Assembly (NCBI GenBank): GCA_001466705.2
Contig: LATX02000089.1
Coordinates: 1,076,651-1,140,650 of the forward strand
Direction of reading: 5' to 3'
Origin: Moniliophthora roreri
Lineage: Eukaryota; Basidiomycota; Agaricomycetes; Agaricales; Marasmiaceae
Length of the DNA: 64,000 nt
The position numbers were made by a program, and so were the translations under genes. The notes beneath the pieces were generated by a model, which saw nothing but the letters and a program-made list of their open reading frames with translations, ran no database searches and was not told the DNA's origin. Shown in pieces: positions 24,699 to 36,563 of this stretch (position 1 is the first letter of the stretch; every line of letters starts with the position of its first letter).

Positions 24699-27041
24699 GG
24701 TGGGTTGAGTGATGGGGGAAGATGGTCGAGAGTCGAGGCTTTATACGAGTCTGTGGTGACAAGAGTGTGGCACCTGGAATCTGGCGAGTTCCGTTCTAAA
24801 TAGATGACGCGAATAGAAGTTTAAGCGGGGACGGAGAGGGAATAAGAAGCTAGGTTGGCGCAGTTGTTAGGTTCCTTGTGTTCCTCGCTTCGAGCCGAAC
24901 AGCGATAATGCGTTTAGCGGGGACAAGATGAATTTAACCTGACTTGTGATTGATCCTCACGTTAGGTCAAATTGATGTCTTGTGACTCGTGGCGTTGAAT
25001 TATTTTCCGGTATGCACGACCAATATACTGACAGAACCTATGCGTCCAGAATGCGGGGGGGAGATGGGGTTAATAAGTCCCAAAATAAGTATAGTTTGAG
25101 GCAGTATGGTGCAATGTTTACCTCGAGAGTGGAGTTGCCTTTTCGTAAACCCGTACAGGGACCGAGAAGAATCTCTTGAACCGGCGAATTTCAATTGATG
25201 TAACTCCGGACAGGTCGCCTAGTGGTGACATTGAAAATGACCGGTGAACTAAGAACGGTTCCAAGTCCTGTATGCTGACAACTGGAATGGTGCACGTATG
25301 TTGCAGATCTGAAAAGAATCTTTTCCCGGCAACGCGAATTACAGAGATGGCAGAATTCTGTCAAGAAGATCAGACTGCACGCAAGGAACACGAGAAGACT
25401 TGGGCACCATTATGCTCATGTCCAGACACAGAAGCGTTCCTTGCTCGGAACTTTCTTCGTGCAGACAGGCAGACATTTACTGGGCTTCCGAGTCAACCAA
25501 GCTTAGGCCGTCTTCAGGACAGGTTGAGTTGATTCATCGATCATTCATGGTGTCGGGACATAATGGAATCCGGGATCTATAGTCATTGTAATGCTCAGTT
25601 GTGACTTTTCAGAGTGATAGGTTCTTGGGGACTCACCGCGCTCACAAACTTGTAAGCTGAGCATCCCACGGCTCTTCCGTCCGACGCCATCAAATTGCTC
25701 GCAGAGTAGACCTCCATTCGGGTTCCATAATTAGGTGGTAGTGTTCAACAACGCACAGACCACCTATCGACCGCCAGTTGCAGATAACGGCAAGGGCGGA
25801 TTTTGTTATCGGCAAGGTTATCGGGACTTACTTTGGTGCGCTGAAATTCGCTTAAGCTATTAGATTCACATTCAAGATGTCTGTCAAGTGTCAGATTAGT
25901 CGACCACTCATGATAAGTATCATGGTTTATAGTCTTCTTGGATAGAAGTATATGTTTTGATATCCTCAAAACATAGCGCTGCAGACTCGAGTTCTTCATC
26001 GTCACTCATAAGCCCAGGGTACCCTCGTTTTCAACCTCGAGTCTCGACGGATGGAGGAGCATGTGTGGCCGTTAGGGTCGGGCGAAGGATACATGTTGTC
26101 TTCGACTCAAACGTGATTCGAATGGGAGGCGGCACTGCTATTTCAAACTATCGGTGGTCTCAAGCACCCGTTTTCCACCCCCAATTCATGATAACTAGCT
26201 TGCTGCTTTACAGCATCGTCCAGCACCGGTCGCTCGCAAATGTCTATGATGCGAGATTACGATTGGGACATAGCACCGTCGACATTTTTCTGTAGTTGCC
26301 CCAGTAGTGACTCAAGTCCAAGCGATCCATATCACAAAACTGGCAACTCTTTCCAATCAAGTCATTTGCCTTTACCCTCGGAATTCGGCTCGGCGAAAGG
26401 ACCTCGAAATGACTAGGACACGATAATGTATCACGGTAAGCTTTATACCTCTTCAGGAAGAAGAACATTGAGACGATTGAATTGTTCGACCTAGGCTCGA
26501 CAGAATGTCATAATTGATCATTGATCACTTGTGACATGGAAGCACAAACGGGTGCGAGGAAGCGAAGGATACTCGATATGCTCAAGGGTCAGCGGCACAA
26601 GTAAGTCCGGACGTCAATCATATGCCTAACGGTTCAACAAGGCTCAACCCAAGTCCAGCAGCGCTGAAACGGGTGGATTTGAAACTTACACGTTCATAAA
26701 AGGAAACAATGCCACAATAACTCCTTGTCTATTTACACAACTGGTTGTCCTTCGATATTCAAATATTCAAGGGCTGGCCCAACTTGAACATCGAACATCA
26801 AATTGACGAGACCCCAAATTTTCCTGTTCTTCCTGCCATAACTACTATGTCTGGACATTGTTCGGGTTACCAGTCATGGTTTCAGCAGAGCTACATTCGG
26901 AGTTTGATGCTATTATTACAATTATTGTACTATTATTGTATGATATACACACTGTAGGTACAAACGAACATTTACGTTTAATCGTATTGTACAAGGTAAT
27001 ACTAGTTCGAACCTATAAGTACACAAAGTTGAATGAAGCTA
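24699..27041. other. Intergenic, no gene recognised
   Basis: About 2.3 kb. ORFs on either strand (for example 24982-25179, 25745-26005, 25957-26295) show no domain or family resemblance. The first 300 bases are the likely oxygenase promoter. An AT-rich patch runs at about 26900-27000 next to the end of copy D. Confidence 0.4.
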
Positions 27042-28213
27042 TCATCGAGGTAGCACCGGCCCCTCTCCTTGAGTTTCCAACTCCGGGGTTGTGTGCAGAT
27101 TGAAAGTAGTATTCACGTTCCTATCAGGTCTCAATGCGGAGGCTCTGATGCTGCGAATCATATAGCTATTCATGCTATTCTCAACAGCGGCATGTGGTGC
27201 TACAAGGATAAACCCGTAGATGTTCGGTATGCTGCTGATAGACAGAGCCGCCACAGCGATCAAAGTTATCAAAATCGAGGCTCTACGATCCGCGTCAACA
27301 ACGTACAGAGAAAAGAAGATGTCTTGCTAACCCACAAGATGTACTTCTGGCCATCCTGCCAAAGCGTTCTTGAAAGTCCTGGTAAATGCTTGCCTTGCAA
27401 GAGTCGCCAGATCTTCGATATTGTATCTCCGTCCGACGCCGCTGTCTCAGGACTGGCTGGCATAAATTTGATTGTGATTGCAACGAAAATGGCAATGTTA
27501 TTGACCAACGGTATCATTAGTAATCCTGCCCCAAGCCGCACGTCCTCTTGAGTTATAGTGCAATACGGATTTGTGGGTCCGACTTTGTGCCCAGTCCCTG
27601 TGAAGGGCGCAAGCATTGAGCAGCCCATAACAACCAAGAAGCAGAGAAAAAAGACAGCCACGACGGGTCTGTTTCCTGTGTAGACAGCGCGTACACGGAG
27701 AAAGAGGAGAAGCGATATAGAGGTGATCAGAGGGGGAAACCCGCCAAGTATAAGCTTGAAGAGACTAGAACAGTAATGGTCGAGAGGTGCCGCTGCAAAC
27801 GAAGGGATGGTTAATTTTCCAGAACCAACTTGGCCGCGACTTACTGTAGAACAGTGCGCTCGACAAGACATTCAATAGGGCATTCAACCTGCAAAGATAA
27901 TCAGAAAAGAGATAAGGTGCATAGCGCTGACAAGAAGCACCTGCACCAAAAGTACACGATAGTAGTTAAAGTGATCTTCTGTTTCAGAAGCAGCTCGTAT
28001 TCGGATCCTATATGGATCATGATATCCCAGAGGAACATCTGCACTCGTCAAGTAGATGAGCAAAGTAGCAAGGTGTGAAATGACTAGATAGCATACTCCC
28101 AAGGTGCCAGCGGCTACATATGAGCCAACCAAGTAGGGAGGGCCTGCACCGGCAGGAAGAAATGACTTGGATGTTGGATATGCTTCCGATCCAGCGGCAG
28201 CTGAATCTTGCAT
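27042..28213 (-). CDS. Multi-pass membrane protein, family copy D
   Basis: Same family as the gene at 9.9-11.1 kb. The start is taken at 28213 (MQDSAAAGSE). PPYLVGSYVAAGTLGV gives the first membrane segment, then MFLWDIMIHIGSEYELLLKQ and a segment ending in FYS. The large block 27269-27780 reads LILGGFPPLITSISLLLFLR, VRAVYTGNRPVVAVFFLCFL, CSMLAPFTGTGHKVGPTNPYC, LLMIPLVNNIAIFVAITIKF and KHLPGLSRTLWQDGQKYIL. The last exon reads SIPNIYGFILVAPHAAVENS and stops after GPVLPR. Exons are open and splice sites plausible, so the gene looks functional. Copy A is its closest relative here. Function unknown. Confidence 0.7.
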
Positions 28214-30407
28214 TACCACGGCTGAAGCGAAGAAAATGAGAACGAATTCGAGAAAGGTCCGTGTTTTTGCTATCCTCAAAGTATATATAGGCGCCGCCTA
28301 GCTGTGCCAGGAGCGAAGAATGTTGCAGGCGTCGCAGGGGCAACCGTGAGAGTTGGTGGCGAGACCATTGAATTAGGTACACCTTCAGGGTTGAACTTGC
28401 CTCCAGGTTGGTGGAATGAAATCTGGTAAAACCTTAGTTGACGCAGATTTCAAATGATGAGGCACCCGCTACGAAAAAGCAAGCTTTTCTGAGCTGGAAC
28501 ATAGTACCTTCTATATCTCCAACCTCACTTGCCAGCCATCCGCAGAAAGGGATAATCCCATATGAACACGAGGCCAGTAGGAAAGACATGGTTTCTTCCA
28601 AATCAAGTTACGCCCACATCTTCGGTAAAACGCAGGTAGCCCAAGTGAACCACTGGTGGTACCTTGTTTACCCTCTCGAGGTATTAGTCCCTCGATTCAA
28701 TGTCGCTGTTGTCAGGCGCAATGTCAGAGCCGCAACGACCGCATTCGACAGGGCCGCCTGTCACTTCTATCTTGGGTATAGCTATATCAACTTGCTCGAA
28801 GTATCGGGGAAACCGCTAATGTCGCCAGCCAGCTGCGTGGTTGTGCTGTAAGATTATATTTCAGTTTTCACCCACCCTTCAATGCATTAGACTTACCATA
28901 ATCCTCAGGAGGCTCAATGATGTTTCTGTGTTGACATTTAGTGTGGCCGCCAGCTAGTCTCCCCCAGGCAGACCCAGATCGCTGCGGGGATTAATATGAG
29001 CGCCCGCCGATTGGTACACAGATCAGGCTCCAGTCTTTCCCACCACTCATTCGATCGATACTCGCACTTTGGCAAGCAGTCGTTCAATACTCAACAGTCA
29101 AATGCCGGGAATGGGCCTTGTAGAACCTTGGACAGTCAAGAAATACCACCAAACCCATAATCATGTCCAAAGGTTGGAAATCGAGGAATGGGACTGGCAT
29201 ATGGACAAAGTGGACAGGAGGCGTCATGCATTCATGGTGAGTCACTATTTATTTTTCATTCACGACGTGATAGTGACAATGGTTTCAAGACGCTAAGAGG
29301 CACTCACCCTGAATGTGCTCTCATTCAATATCAACGACTCTCAATACCGTCGGGTGCCTCGGTCTTCTTCATTGAAATGAAAGCTCCCCTTCAGTAGCAT
29401 GTGATGACTCGGAACACCACTACACTTCATGATTATTCACCTTGCTCTAGGGACGCCAAGACTCGGTCTTTTACGAGCGATTTGAAGTATTTTGCAACCA
29501 GATTTGGATGACAACGTGTCTTCCCAGGCGATACGACAAGCTCAAGTTGGCGTTTTTCGTGACTCAGGGATATGTACTCGAGCTGTACTAGGCAGGATCA
29601 ATATTTCTCTGAGTCCTGTACATGAACAGCAACACAACCAAGGTTTCAGTTAACTCTAGATATCTCATTTTGTGCTGGTCTGCGTTTCTCGCACTCTTGA
29701 GGAGCCCAGTCTCCCGTAAACGAGCCTGAGGAAGTGAAGCGTATTGGTGGTATTCATCCTGCCCAAGTTATACTCTGCGAGAGCACACAAGACGTCTTTC
29801 TTTTCAATAGATAGACGTACCCTGTACAAATTAGATCTTTCCCACCCGCAACAATCTTCTCCTAATGCCTGGAAAACGGACAATGCATGGAGTCAAAGAC
29901 AGTCAAGAAAGAGAGGCTCACCGGGGACTACACTCTCTCACTCGAACCCGAATATTATTCGATCAGGATGTGGTGTATCTCGATTTGCATGGTATGATGA
30001 GCAAAACTTAGTAGTGTCCATTCGAAAGCAAGGTGGATTGCTGAGGCGGGGGGTAAACCGTTCTAGATGCTGGCCTAGAAACATCGTATTGACCATCTTC
30101 TTGGCACGTCAAAATCGAGAACATGAACGTTCCCGATGCAGAAAGACGCTTGAAAAGGATGGGATGAAGAGCGGACGAAGGAACCCCGGGCCCGTGTGAG
30201 AAGCAGCGAAGCAATGTGTCAGTCTATGTCAGTATAACGTTCATGGTAGTACATAGTACGCTGAGTATGCAGGGGTATGGACATCAAGGAATCCATCCTC
30301 ATACGGAATCCGTGTATTCCGCTGCAGCACCTCGCAATGTTTCCAACTTCTCTCCTCGCTTCTATCCCCTCCGCACTTGATCTTTCTGAATCATGCTCTT
30401 TGGTCTT
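28214..30407. other. Intergenic, no gene recognised
   Basis: About 2.2 kb. The ORFs at 28438-28851 (137 codons), 29069-29296 and 29744-30199 match nothing I know. The last 200 bases are the 3' flank of the BCS1-like locus. Confidence 0.4.
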
Positions 30408-32390
30408 TCACTTCCTTCGCCTGCTGTTTTCGATTTTTGCCTTGGCGTCGCCATCACTATCGGTCTCATTTCCGGTCTCATTTCCGTTGTCGTTACCAGC
30501 CCTCTTAGCCTTTGATTTCTCCTTCTCAACTTTCTTCTCCGCCCTTCGTCTATGCATGCTTCCCGATACAACTGGCTTCGAGGAGTCCTCAGAGGTTTCC
30601 ATCACATCGTCATTGGACAATATGTATCCAGAGTCGCTTTCGAGTTTGGCCTCCATATCACCATCGCCAAGACCGACAACTTCAACAACATCATCAGGAG
30701 AGTCGCTGGGATTGTAAAAGCGTTTGAAAAGTTCCCGTGCCTGGTACTTGCTCGAGAGCTTGAACTCGATATGAAGATCCATACAACCTGACCTGGACAA
30801 AGCAGGATCGAGAGATGAATACTTATTGGTTGTAGCGAGTATAATGTGGTCTCCTCGTGCGCCGAGCTCATCAGGAGCATTGAGGAGACCATTCAAGCCC
30901 ACCCTGACCAAGACTGATAAGACAATGTAGGACAAGGAGAAAGGCAACACATTTAGCACCCGATCCTGGGGACGAAGGATCCGCCCTTTGTCCAATTAGT
31001 TTATCCCACTGTCGGAATCCTTGGAATTTTCTTCGGGCTCTCGAGTCAGTCCATGGATAAACGCAGCATCGATGCCCTCCATTAATGAAACGCATCTCTC
31101 TGGCAAGTCATCGATCAGGGAATCAAGTCCAGCGTCGTCCAAACCAATACGAGATATGGATGTGGTGTAGACGTCGAGCTCCAGTTTACTAGCCATACTG
31201 TTAATAAGGGATGTCTTGCCACTTCCGGGATCACCTTACTAGATAAACCTATAAGCTTTTGGAACGCGAGGTGAATTGGGATACACGAACAAGAATGTAG
31301 CCTCGACGGAATGGAATACCACATTCTGTGTACCACTCTCGACTGGAGAGGAAGTCACGGGCGGCGCCGCCCGCCACTCACGAGCATCAGCTATTATCAG
31401 GTCCTTCACGCCGGGATCAAGCACGTTAGACTTGAGACTGGAATTTCCCTGATGAGTCACCTACCTCCAGTTGTTGTTGTTATACGCAATACGAAAGATT
31501 CATCTCGCCGCACAACATAGGCGTGTCAGCCGTCCAAATGCACATTCCATGTTCTGAGCATCCATGTAAGCCCTCCGTGCTTCTTTCAGGAGTTTCGCAA
31601 GCAGCCGGTGTTTTCTCGGCATGAGACTGCATGAAGGTGAGAAGTGAGCATTAGAATCGGGGGCGTTGTCAATGCGGAAGCGTACCTGATAGTGAGCGTA
31701 CTGGTCTTTCCCCATCGCGATTGCTCTCGTGTACGTATTAAGGTCAAGGAGCGGCGCTTATGCCACATCGTGTATTGGAGGGGGACGGGATGTATGATGA
31801 TTTCCGAGTGAATTTCATGTCAAGGTCAATATCGTCTTCGTCATCGTCAATGTTGACTGCCGAGTTGTTTGCGCCGTATGTCTCTGTGCTAACCTCAACC
31901 TCCCGCGGCCGGATTGAGGCTATAGGCGATATGCTAGTCAGCGCTGGGATGATTCATGACTTGCTCGTGAGACGCACCCCATGAAGGCTGCTTGGATAAC
32001 CACACCACACCATCATCCATTCTATCAAAGGGTAAACAATGAAAAACTTGTCCAAGTCGATGACAACGCACGATAGCAGACGTCCTCCCCATCAGAAGGT
32101 GTGGTCATGTAGAATGACTCGAGAGCTTTTTGGTACAAGGACGAGAATATTCGGCGGTACGTTTCGAAGAAACCTCCAAGCAGAAAATTTTAACCCAATC
32201 ACGCAAAGCAGTGAAGGAGAAGAGGAGGAGCGGAATCATCGCGAGCAGGTCTCTAGGTGCATTATTCCCGAGAGAAGAGGCATAGTAGTCTGAAGAAGTT
32301 TGATCGGAGTGTGGTTGAATGTGGTGGATGTGTGGAAGGAACTGTGACCCGAAGATTACCCGTGAGTATTTCCTGAAGCTGTTCAGCCAT
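30408..32390 (-). pseudogene. BCS1-like AAA ATPase, degenerate
   Basis: BCS1 proteins are inner-membrane mitochondrial AAA translocases; fungi carry extra paralogues. From 32390 one reads a start (MAEQLQEIL), IPLLLFSFTALRDWVKI (membrane anchor), GGFFETYRRIF, KSSYIPSPSNT, MWHKRRSLTLIRT, LLKEARRAYMDAQ and LKSNVLDPGVKDLIIADARE. Then come DFLSSREWYTECGIPFRRGY, DPGSGKTSLINSM (Walker A, about 31220), CVSLMEGIDAAF (Walker B, about 31080), GLNGLLNAP, ILATTNKYSSLDPALSRSGC and MDLHIEFKLSSKYQARELFKRF. Family consensus has MEDID in Walker B and SRPGRMD after sensor 1; here they are MEGID and SRSGCMD. The frame breaks between DARE and DFLSS by a GC-rich insert, and again after YMDAQ. Several key residues are lost, so this is most likely a pseudogene. 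Confidence 0.7.
31358..31373. repeat. Perfect 16-bp GC palindrome
   Basis: CGGGCGGCGCCGCCCG is its own reverse complement. It sits exactly where the BCS1-like reading frame is broken, in about 20 extra bases between codons for DARE and DFLSS. It could be a scar or a small insertion, or a cruciform-forming site. Confidence 0.75.
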
Positions 32391-32844
32391 CTTTGGGTGG
32401 TATACCAGATTCCCTCCGGTCTGGAGGCACTTTTATAAGCCCTAGACCGGTACCGCTAAGTTGACCAACGTATGTTGATGAGCGCTGATTCGAAACGAGT
32501 CAATCCTGATAATATGGCAACATTTGTGAGATTCATTTTATCTTTCGATGGTGGTCACCCACCATGGTCCTTCACCATGGTCCTTGTGAGCAAGGATTCA
32601 GTCCTTCATGGGACGGGAGGATGTGAAAGAATCATTTGCGTCAGTACCAAGGCTCTTCAGGCACGCCGCGGCGGCGCCTGCAGCAGCAGAGAAGTCCGGC
32701 GGCAAACCTATAAGCATCCCATTCAAAAATAGTGATACACACTAAACAAGAATACGTTACTGGTGAAATAAGTAATTACAAATGTCTCTAGGCACCAGTC
32801 CGTCTACTGACTTGTCCATTTTCAAGTTCGAGTCCAAGCATAAA
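32391..32844. other. Intergenic between BCS1-like locus and copy E
   Basis: Nothing coding recognised. A 13-base unit (ACCATGGTCCTTC) is tandemly duplicated at 32561-32585, and a GC-rich CCGCGGCGGCGCCTGCAGCA patch follows at about 32666. Confidence 0.4.
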
Positions 32845-34021
32845 CTATACTGATTGGGAGATCGTGGAGCGAATAGTCGCACTTTCTGAGTTTTCTGTCT
32901 GGTGGAAATGTATCGTCGACTCTGTAACTTGAACATCTGGTGTTAACGCCTTGATTCGTATGCTTCGAAAAAGATAGCAGTTCATGCTATTCTCGATAGC
33001 GACGTGAGGCGCGACGAGAATAAACCGGTATATGTCGGGTAGGTGTCCGATGGCCATAGCCACAACCGTGGCGATAGTTGTAAGGATGAACACCCTGCGG
33101 GTATTTTGGTCAAAACACGAATAGAAGGCAAGAAAGAAGATACTCACAAGATATACCTCTGGCCATCTACAAGAAGCGTTTTGGAGAGCGAAGGAAGATG
33201 CTTTCCGCGAAAGAATACCCTCGCTTTGGATAGGAAACCTCGTTTACTGCTTGACTCCTCAAAGATATGAGCCGGCATGAGGCGGAAAGAGATGGCGAAA
33301 AAGACAGAAATGTGATTAAGGAGCGGAATGATTAACATGGCTTCCCCGAGGGCTGGATTCATCCTTGCGGTACAATATCGGTTCTCCGGGCTAATCTGGA
33401 AGCCTTCTCCCACAAAAGGTATCAAAGTGGAACATCCCACGGTAATGAGTAAAGAGATGAAGAAAGCTGTAACAACTCTCTTCCTCCCCATGTAGACAGC
33501 ACGCACTCGGAAGAAGAGGAGTAGGGTTTCCGAGGCAACGAATGGAGGAAACCCGATGAGGATGGCTTTGCTGAAGATGGAGCAAAATCTGCCGATAGGA
33601 GCCGCTGAAATTCTAGTCAGTTAACGCTGGATGTCAGACGTACGAACAAATACCAAAGAAGAGCGTTCCTCCTATCAATCCGGCGAGAGTATTTGCTCTG
33701 ATATTCTGCGTCACTTGGTATTATGCACCTGAATCAAGATTGACACTAACCTAGACCAGAGATAGACTAAAGCTGGCCATCCAATCTTTCGTTTGAGCAC
33801 GAAATGATACTCACTACTGAGGTTGGTGAGTATGTCCCACAGAAACATCTATTTTTCACGCATGTGAATGATCAACTCTTCGGGTAAGTTAAGCGCGGAC
33901 GTACCCCCATCGTTGCGACTGCGATGTACGCCCCAGGAAGTTCAGCTGGTAGTGGATGAACATCTGATTCGGCACGTATCGCAAACCGTCCACTGTGATC
34001 CATTGGCGGGGATAAAGGCAT
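32845..34021 (-). CDS. Multi-pass membrane protein, family copy E
   Basis: Third complete copy of the family at 9.9-11.1 and 27.0-28.2 kb. The start is about 34021 (MPLSPPMDHSGRF); an in-frame ATG at 34003 is the alternative. ELPGAYIAVATMGV is followed by a spliced exon reading MFLWDILTNLSSEYHFVLKR. Then come ILIGFPPFVASETLLLFFRV, RAVYMGRKRVVTAFFISLL, CSTLIPFVG, LLIPLLNHISVFFAISFRL and HLPSLSKTLLVDGQRYIL. The last exon reads HLPDIYRFILVAPHVAIENS and stops at 32845 after STISQSV. It is closer to copy C than to D in the central block (ENRYC, MNPALGEAM against MNARLAEAM). Intact on inspection; function unknown. Confidence 0.7.
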
Positions 34022-35315
34022 GCTAGGGTTCGAGAATATTATGCCAGGAAGCAAATCGACTGGAAGCTTCATATATTCGGCGGTTGTGATGAACCACGTG
34101 GTGACATCACTACCATGCGATGTTGACGCGACAGAAGGTATGGAACTCGGGCTTCTAGATGACTTCCAGATGACTTTAAGATTGAGGGACGAAAGCTCGT
34201 TTCGTACAACCACGGAATTCGTTTCCGACAAGGGTAGAAAACGTTAGGTTGACTGTATATTCAAAGCGGAGAACCATTAATTCCAAGAACAAAGCGCGGA
34301 AGCGCAAACGGACGACTCACCACAGCGCCTTGACGCCCAGACCAGTCATCCTTTCATAACAGGTTTTAGCATCGGCGACGAGCGCGGTAAATGGGTGGTA
34401 GATCTATCATGGATTGGCACATTCAATCGAGGACCTTGGACGTGATGGCTGTGATCATATGATATATGAAGGTGGAGAGAAGGATTACGAATGAGTAGTA
34501 AATAGAATTGCCGAGGTGTTCAAAAACTGGGCAAAGATAGCAGTGCTCGAGTCAGGATGAAGGTTCCTCATCATAGCTAGACAGGGCCAGTGATGTTCAG
34601 CACGAAGACCAAGGGTGCTGTGCTATTCTGTCCGCGTTGGCTGTGATATTTGGCTTGCTGGGCTATCGGAGTGAATTCGTGGCTATGCGACGGGTTCGAA
34701 AGAAAGATCGGTCTTCAGAACAGGCTCCGCATAACGCTTGTCAAAGTGGATTACGATTGTTCCTAAGTCATGCAGACATGACAATTGGCCCCGGTGACCA
34801 ATGAGCGATGGTAAGTGCTTGGTACTCGATGAACAAGAGTGGGGTGAGAACGTTAAGTAGGCCACCGGAGAAGTTCATTAGCGTGGAAGTTCCAGTGGTA
34901 ATAGAATAACACTTACTAATGAATTCAATGTCGGCCTTATCTAAAAGGACTTCGAGGAAGAGCCCATTACTGTAGGTTCTGGCACCATGCATTGATGAGC
35001 ATCACAAGTAACAAGTATCGACTATCAGACCAACAGAATGCTTCTGTAGGAATGACAATGTATGAGTCGGCGTCCCGCTCGATTAAGTTCTACCCGGAAG
35101 TAACCTGAGGTGCAGCAACAGGCTGAAGGTAGGCAAAATGTAGTCGTTGGATTGATCAGAAGAGAAGAAGTCTAAAGTCGAACATGTCGCGAAACACAAG
35201 TTGAAGACGAGGTATAGATACGTGACTGGAAAGGCGGGCTGATTTCGGAAGGACGTAGACCCTAACCCTAATTGACATCCTTTCGACACTCACCTTCAAC
35301 AGACATTTGTTCGAC
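34022..35315. other. Intergenic, no firm gene
   Basis: The minus ORF extending 34022-34231 is continuous with copy E but probably leader. Minus ORFs at 34683-34992 and 35083-35289 have hydrophobic stretches but no recognised family. A telomere-like box lies at 35259-35271. Confidence 0.4.
35259..35271. promoter_or_regulatory. Telobox-like ACCCTAACCCTAA upstream of NDUFS5
   Basis: Two consecutive CCCTAA units sit 45 bases before the NDUFS5 start codon. In several fungi TTAGGG-binding factors of the Tbf1 type act at promoters of highly expressed genes. A regulatory role here is inference; a chance telomere-like motif is possible. Confidence 0.45.
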
Positions 35316-35885
35316 ATGGCGGTACGTCTTTGCCTTGAAGAAAAGTCGTAGGATATAACTGATTCATCTGTTGAATAGTCCGGATTTAGCTGGAGTGGAG
35401 GTATGTTTTGTCACATTCCCACATCGCACACAGCTAACTGACGCGAATCCAACTTCCTCAGGACGCTCACGATGCTTTGCCTACTGGCAAGAATTCCAAA
35501 AAGTAACTATTTCCGAGTCAACTCCACCTCTTCCATGTATTCAAGGACAAACTCTCTCAGTGCTACGTCCAGGCTGACTTCCCGACCGAATGCCGTCCGC
35601 AAGGTGACGACTACCTAGAGTGTTTGCATCGTGGCAAAGAGGTGCGAGCCTTTCAATTCGTAGCTCCGACGTATATCGACCTTACATTCCCTACCCACTT
35701 CAATCAATTCGCACTCATTCCCGGCTCAGGTTGCCCGAGCAAAAGCAATTCAAGATGAATTCATCCGTCAAGCAGAAGCCAAAGCTAAGGAAGGCCGCAA
35801 GACGGCAGATGTTGTGTCGGAAGGAGTTATCGTTGGAGTTGGGCTGATTCCGAGAGGCGGGAAAGCGGAAGAGGGATCGAAGTAG
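35316..35885 (+). CDS. NDUFS5: NADH dehydrogenase (complex I) 15-kDa CHCH subunit
   Basis: Accessory subunit of mitochondrial complex I, in the intermembrane space. Five exons: 35316-35321, 35379-35400, 35462-35502, 35561-35641 and 35730-35885, in one frame for 101 residues. A twin CX9C motif is visible: CFAYWQEFQKC and CRPQGDDYLEC, which form two disulphides of a CHCH fold. The sequence GGRSRCFAYWQEFQKC and LHRGKEVARAKAIQDEF is typical for the fungal protein. The first exon codes only Met-Ala and the second only about seven residues, so automatic gene finders could miss the start. Introns of 57-88 bases. Upstream lies a telobox. No signs of decay. Confidence 0.9.
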
Positions 35886-36563
35886 TGTTGTCAGCAGCCA
35901 AAGTTTCGTGCTATAGAATGCCCTTGACACCATGATTCGGAATCTCGACTCCTGGTCCAGCGAATGCTGATGATCGAGACTACAAATGACCATCGAAATT
36001 AACCGTGTTTGCTCGAACGCGTTGACTTCATTGACTGTACACAAAGTTGTACCATGTTTCCCATTGCTCATGCCGTGCAGGGCACAGGAATGGCCGCCCA
36101 ATTCAGGTCCCAGCCTTGCATCTAGATCAGTACAATGTGGCTTGGAGCTGCTCCCTTCACTCGTTCAGAAAAACGACGTACCGTCTCGTCCGCAGGTGCG
36201 GCTGTCATATTCAAAGTTCTTATGAACGTCACTGTTCAGAAGTGAGCATGAACAACTATCCGCGTCCTGAATGCCGCCCTTAGTATGTTCCCGACTTGGG
36301 CTACAATGGGCGAGGCCGATGGCTAAAAGATGGCTCGTTCCCATCTTCAGTTCCTTCTTGGCTGAATCTCAAACTGCTTCGGACAAGAATGCCATGGATA
36401 TGGTAGTATTTCCGTGAAACGTCGTGTTAACCAGAGAGTTCTATTCCAAGTGTAGCTACTGTCCATCCATCCGAAGAGACCCTGGACCAGATAAAAGTGA
36501 TAATATAAGTCATGATGTCGTCTATGAGTGTAGTAAGTCCGTCAAGTTCTTCATAAAACATCA
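35886..36563. other. Intergenic, nothing recognised
   Basis: Spacer between convergent genes NDUFS5 and the GH16 enzyme. It should hold both 3' untranslated regions. Small ORFs here have no recognisable features. Confidence 0.45.

Noticed and set aside
32561..32585. Tandem duplication of ACCATGGTCCTTC
   Set aside because: Only two units in non-coding DNA; ordinary slippage.
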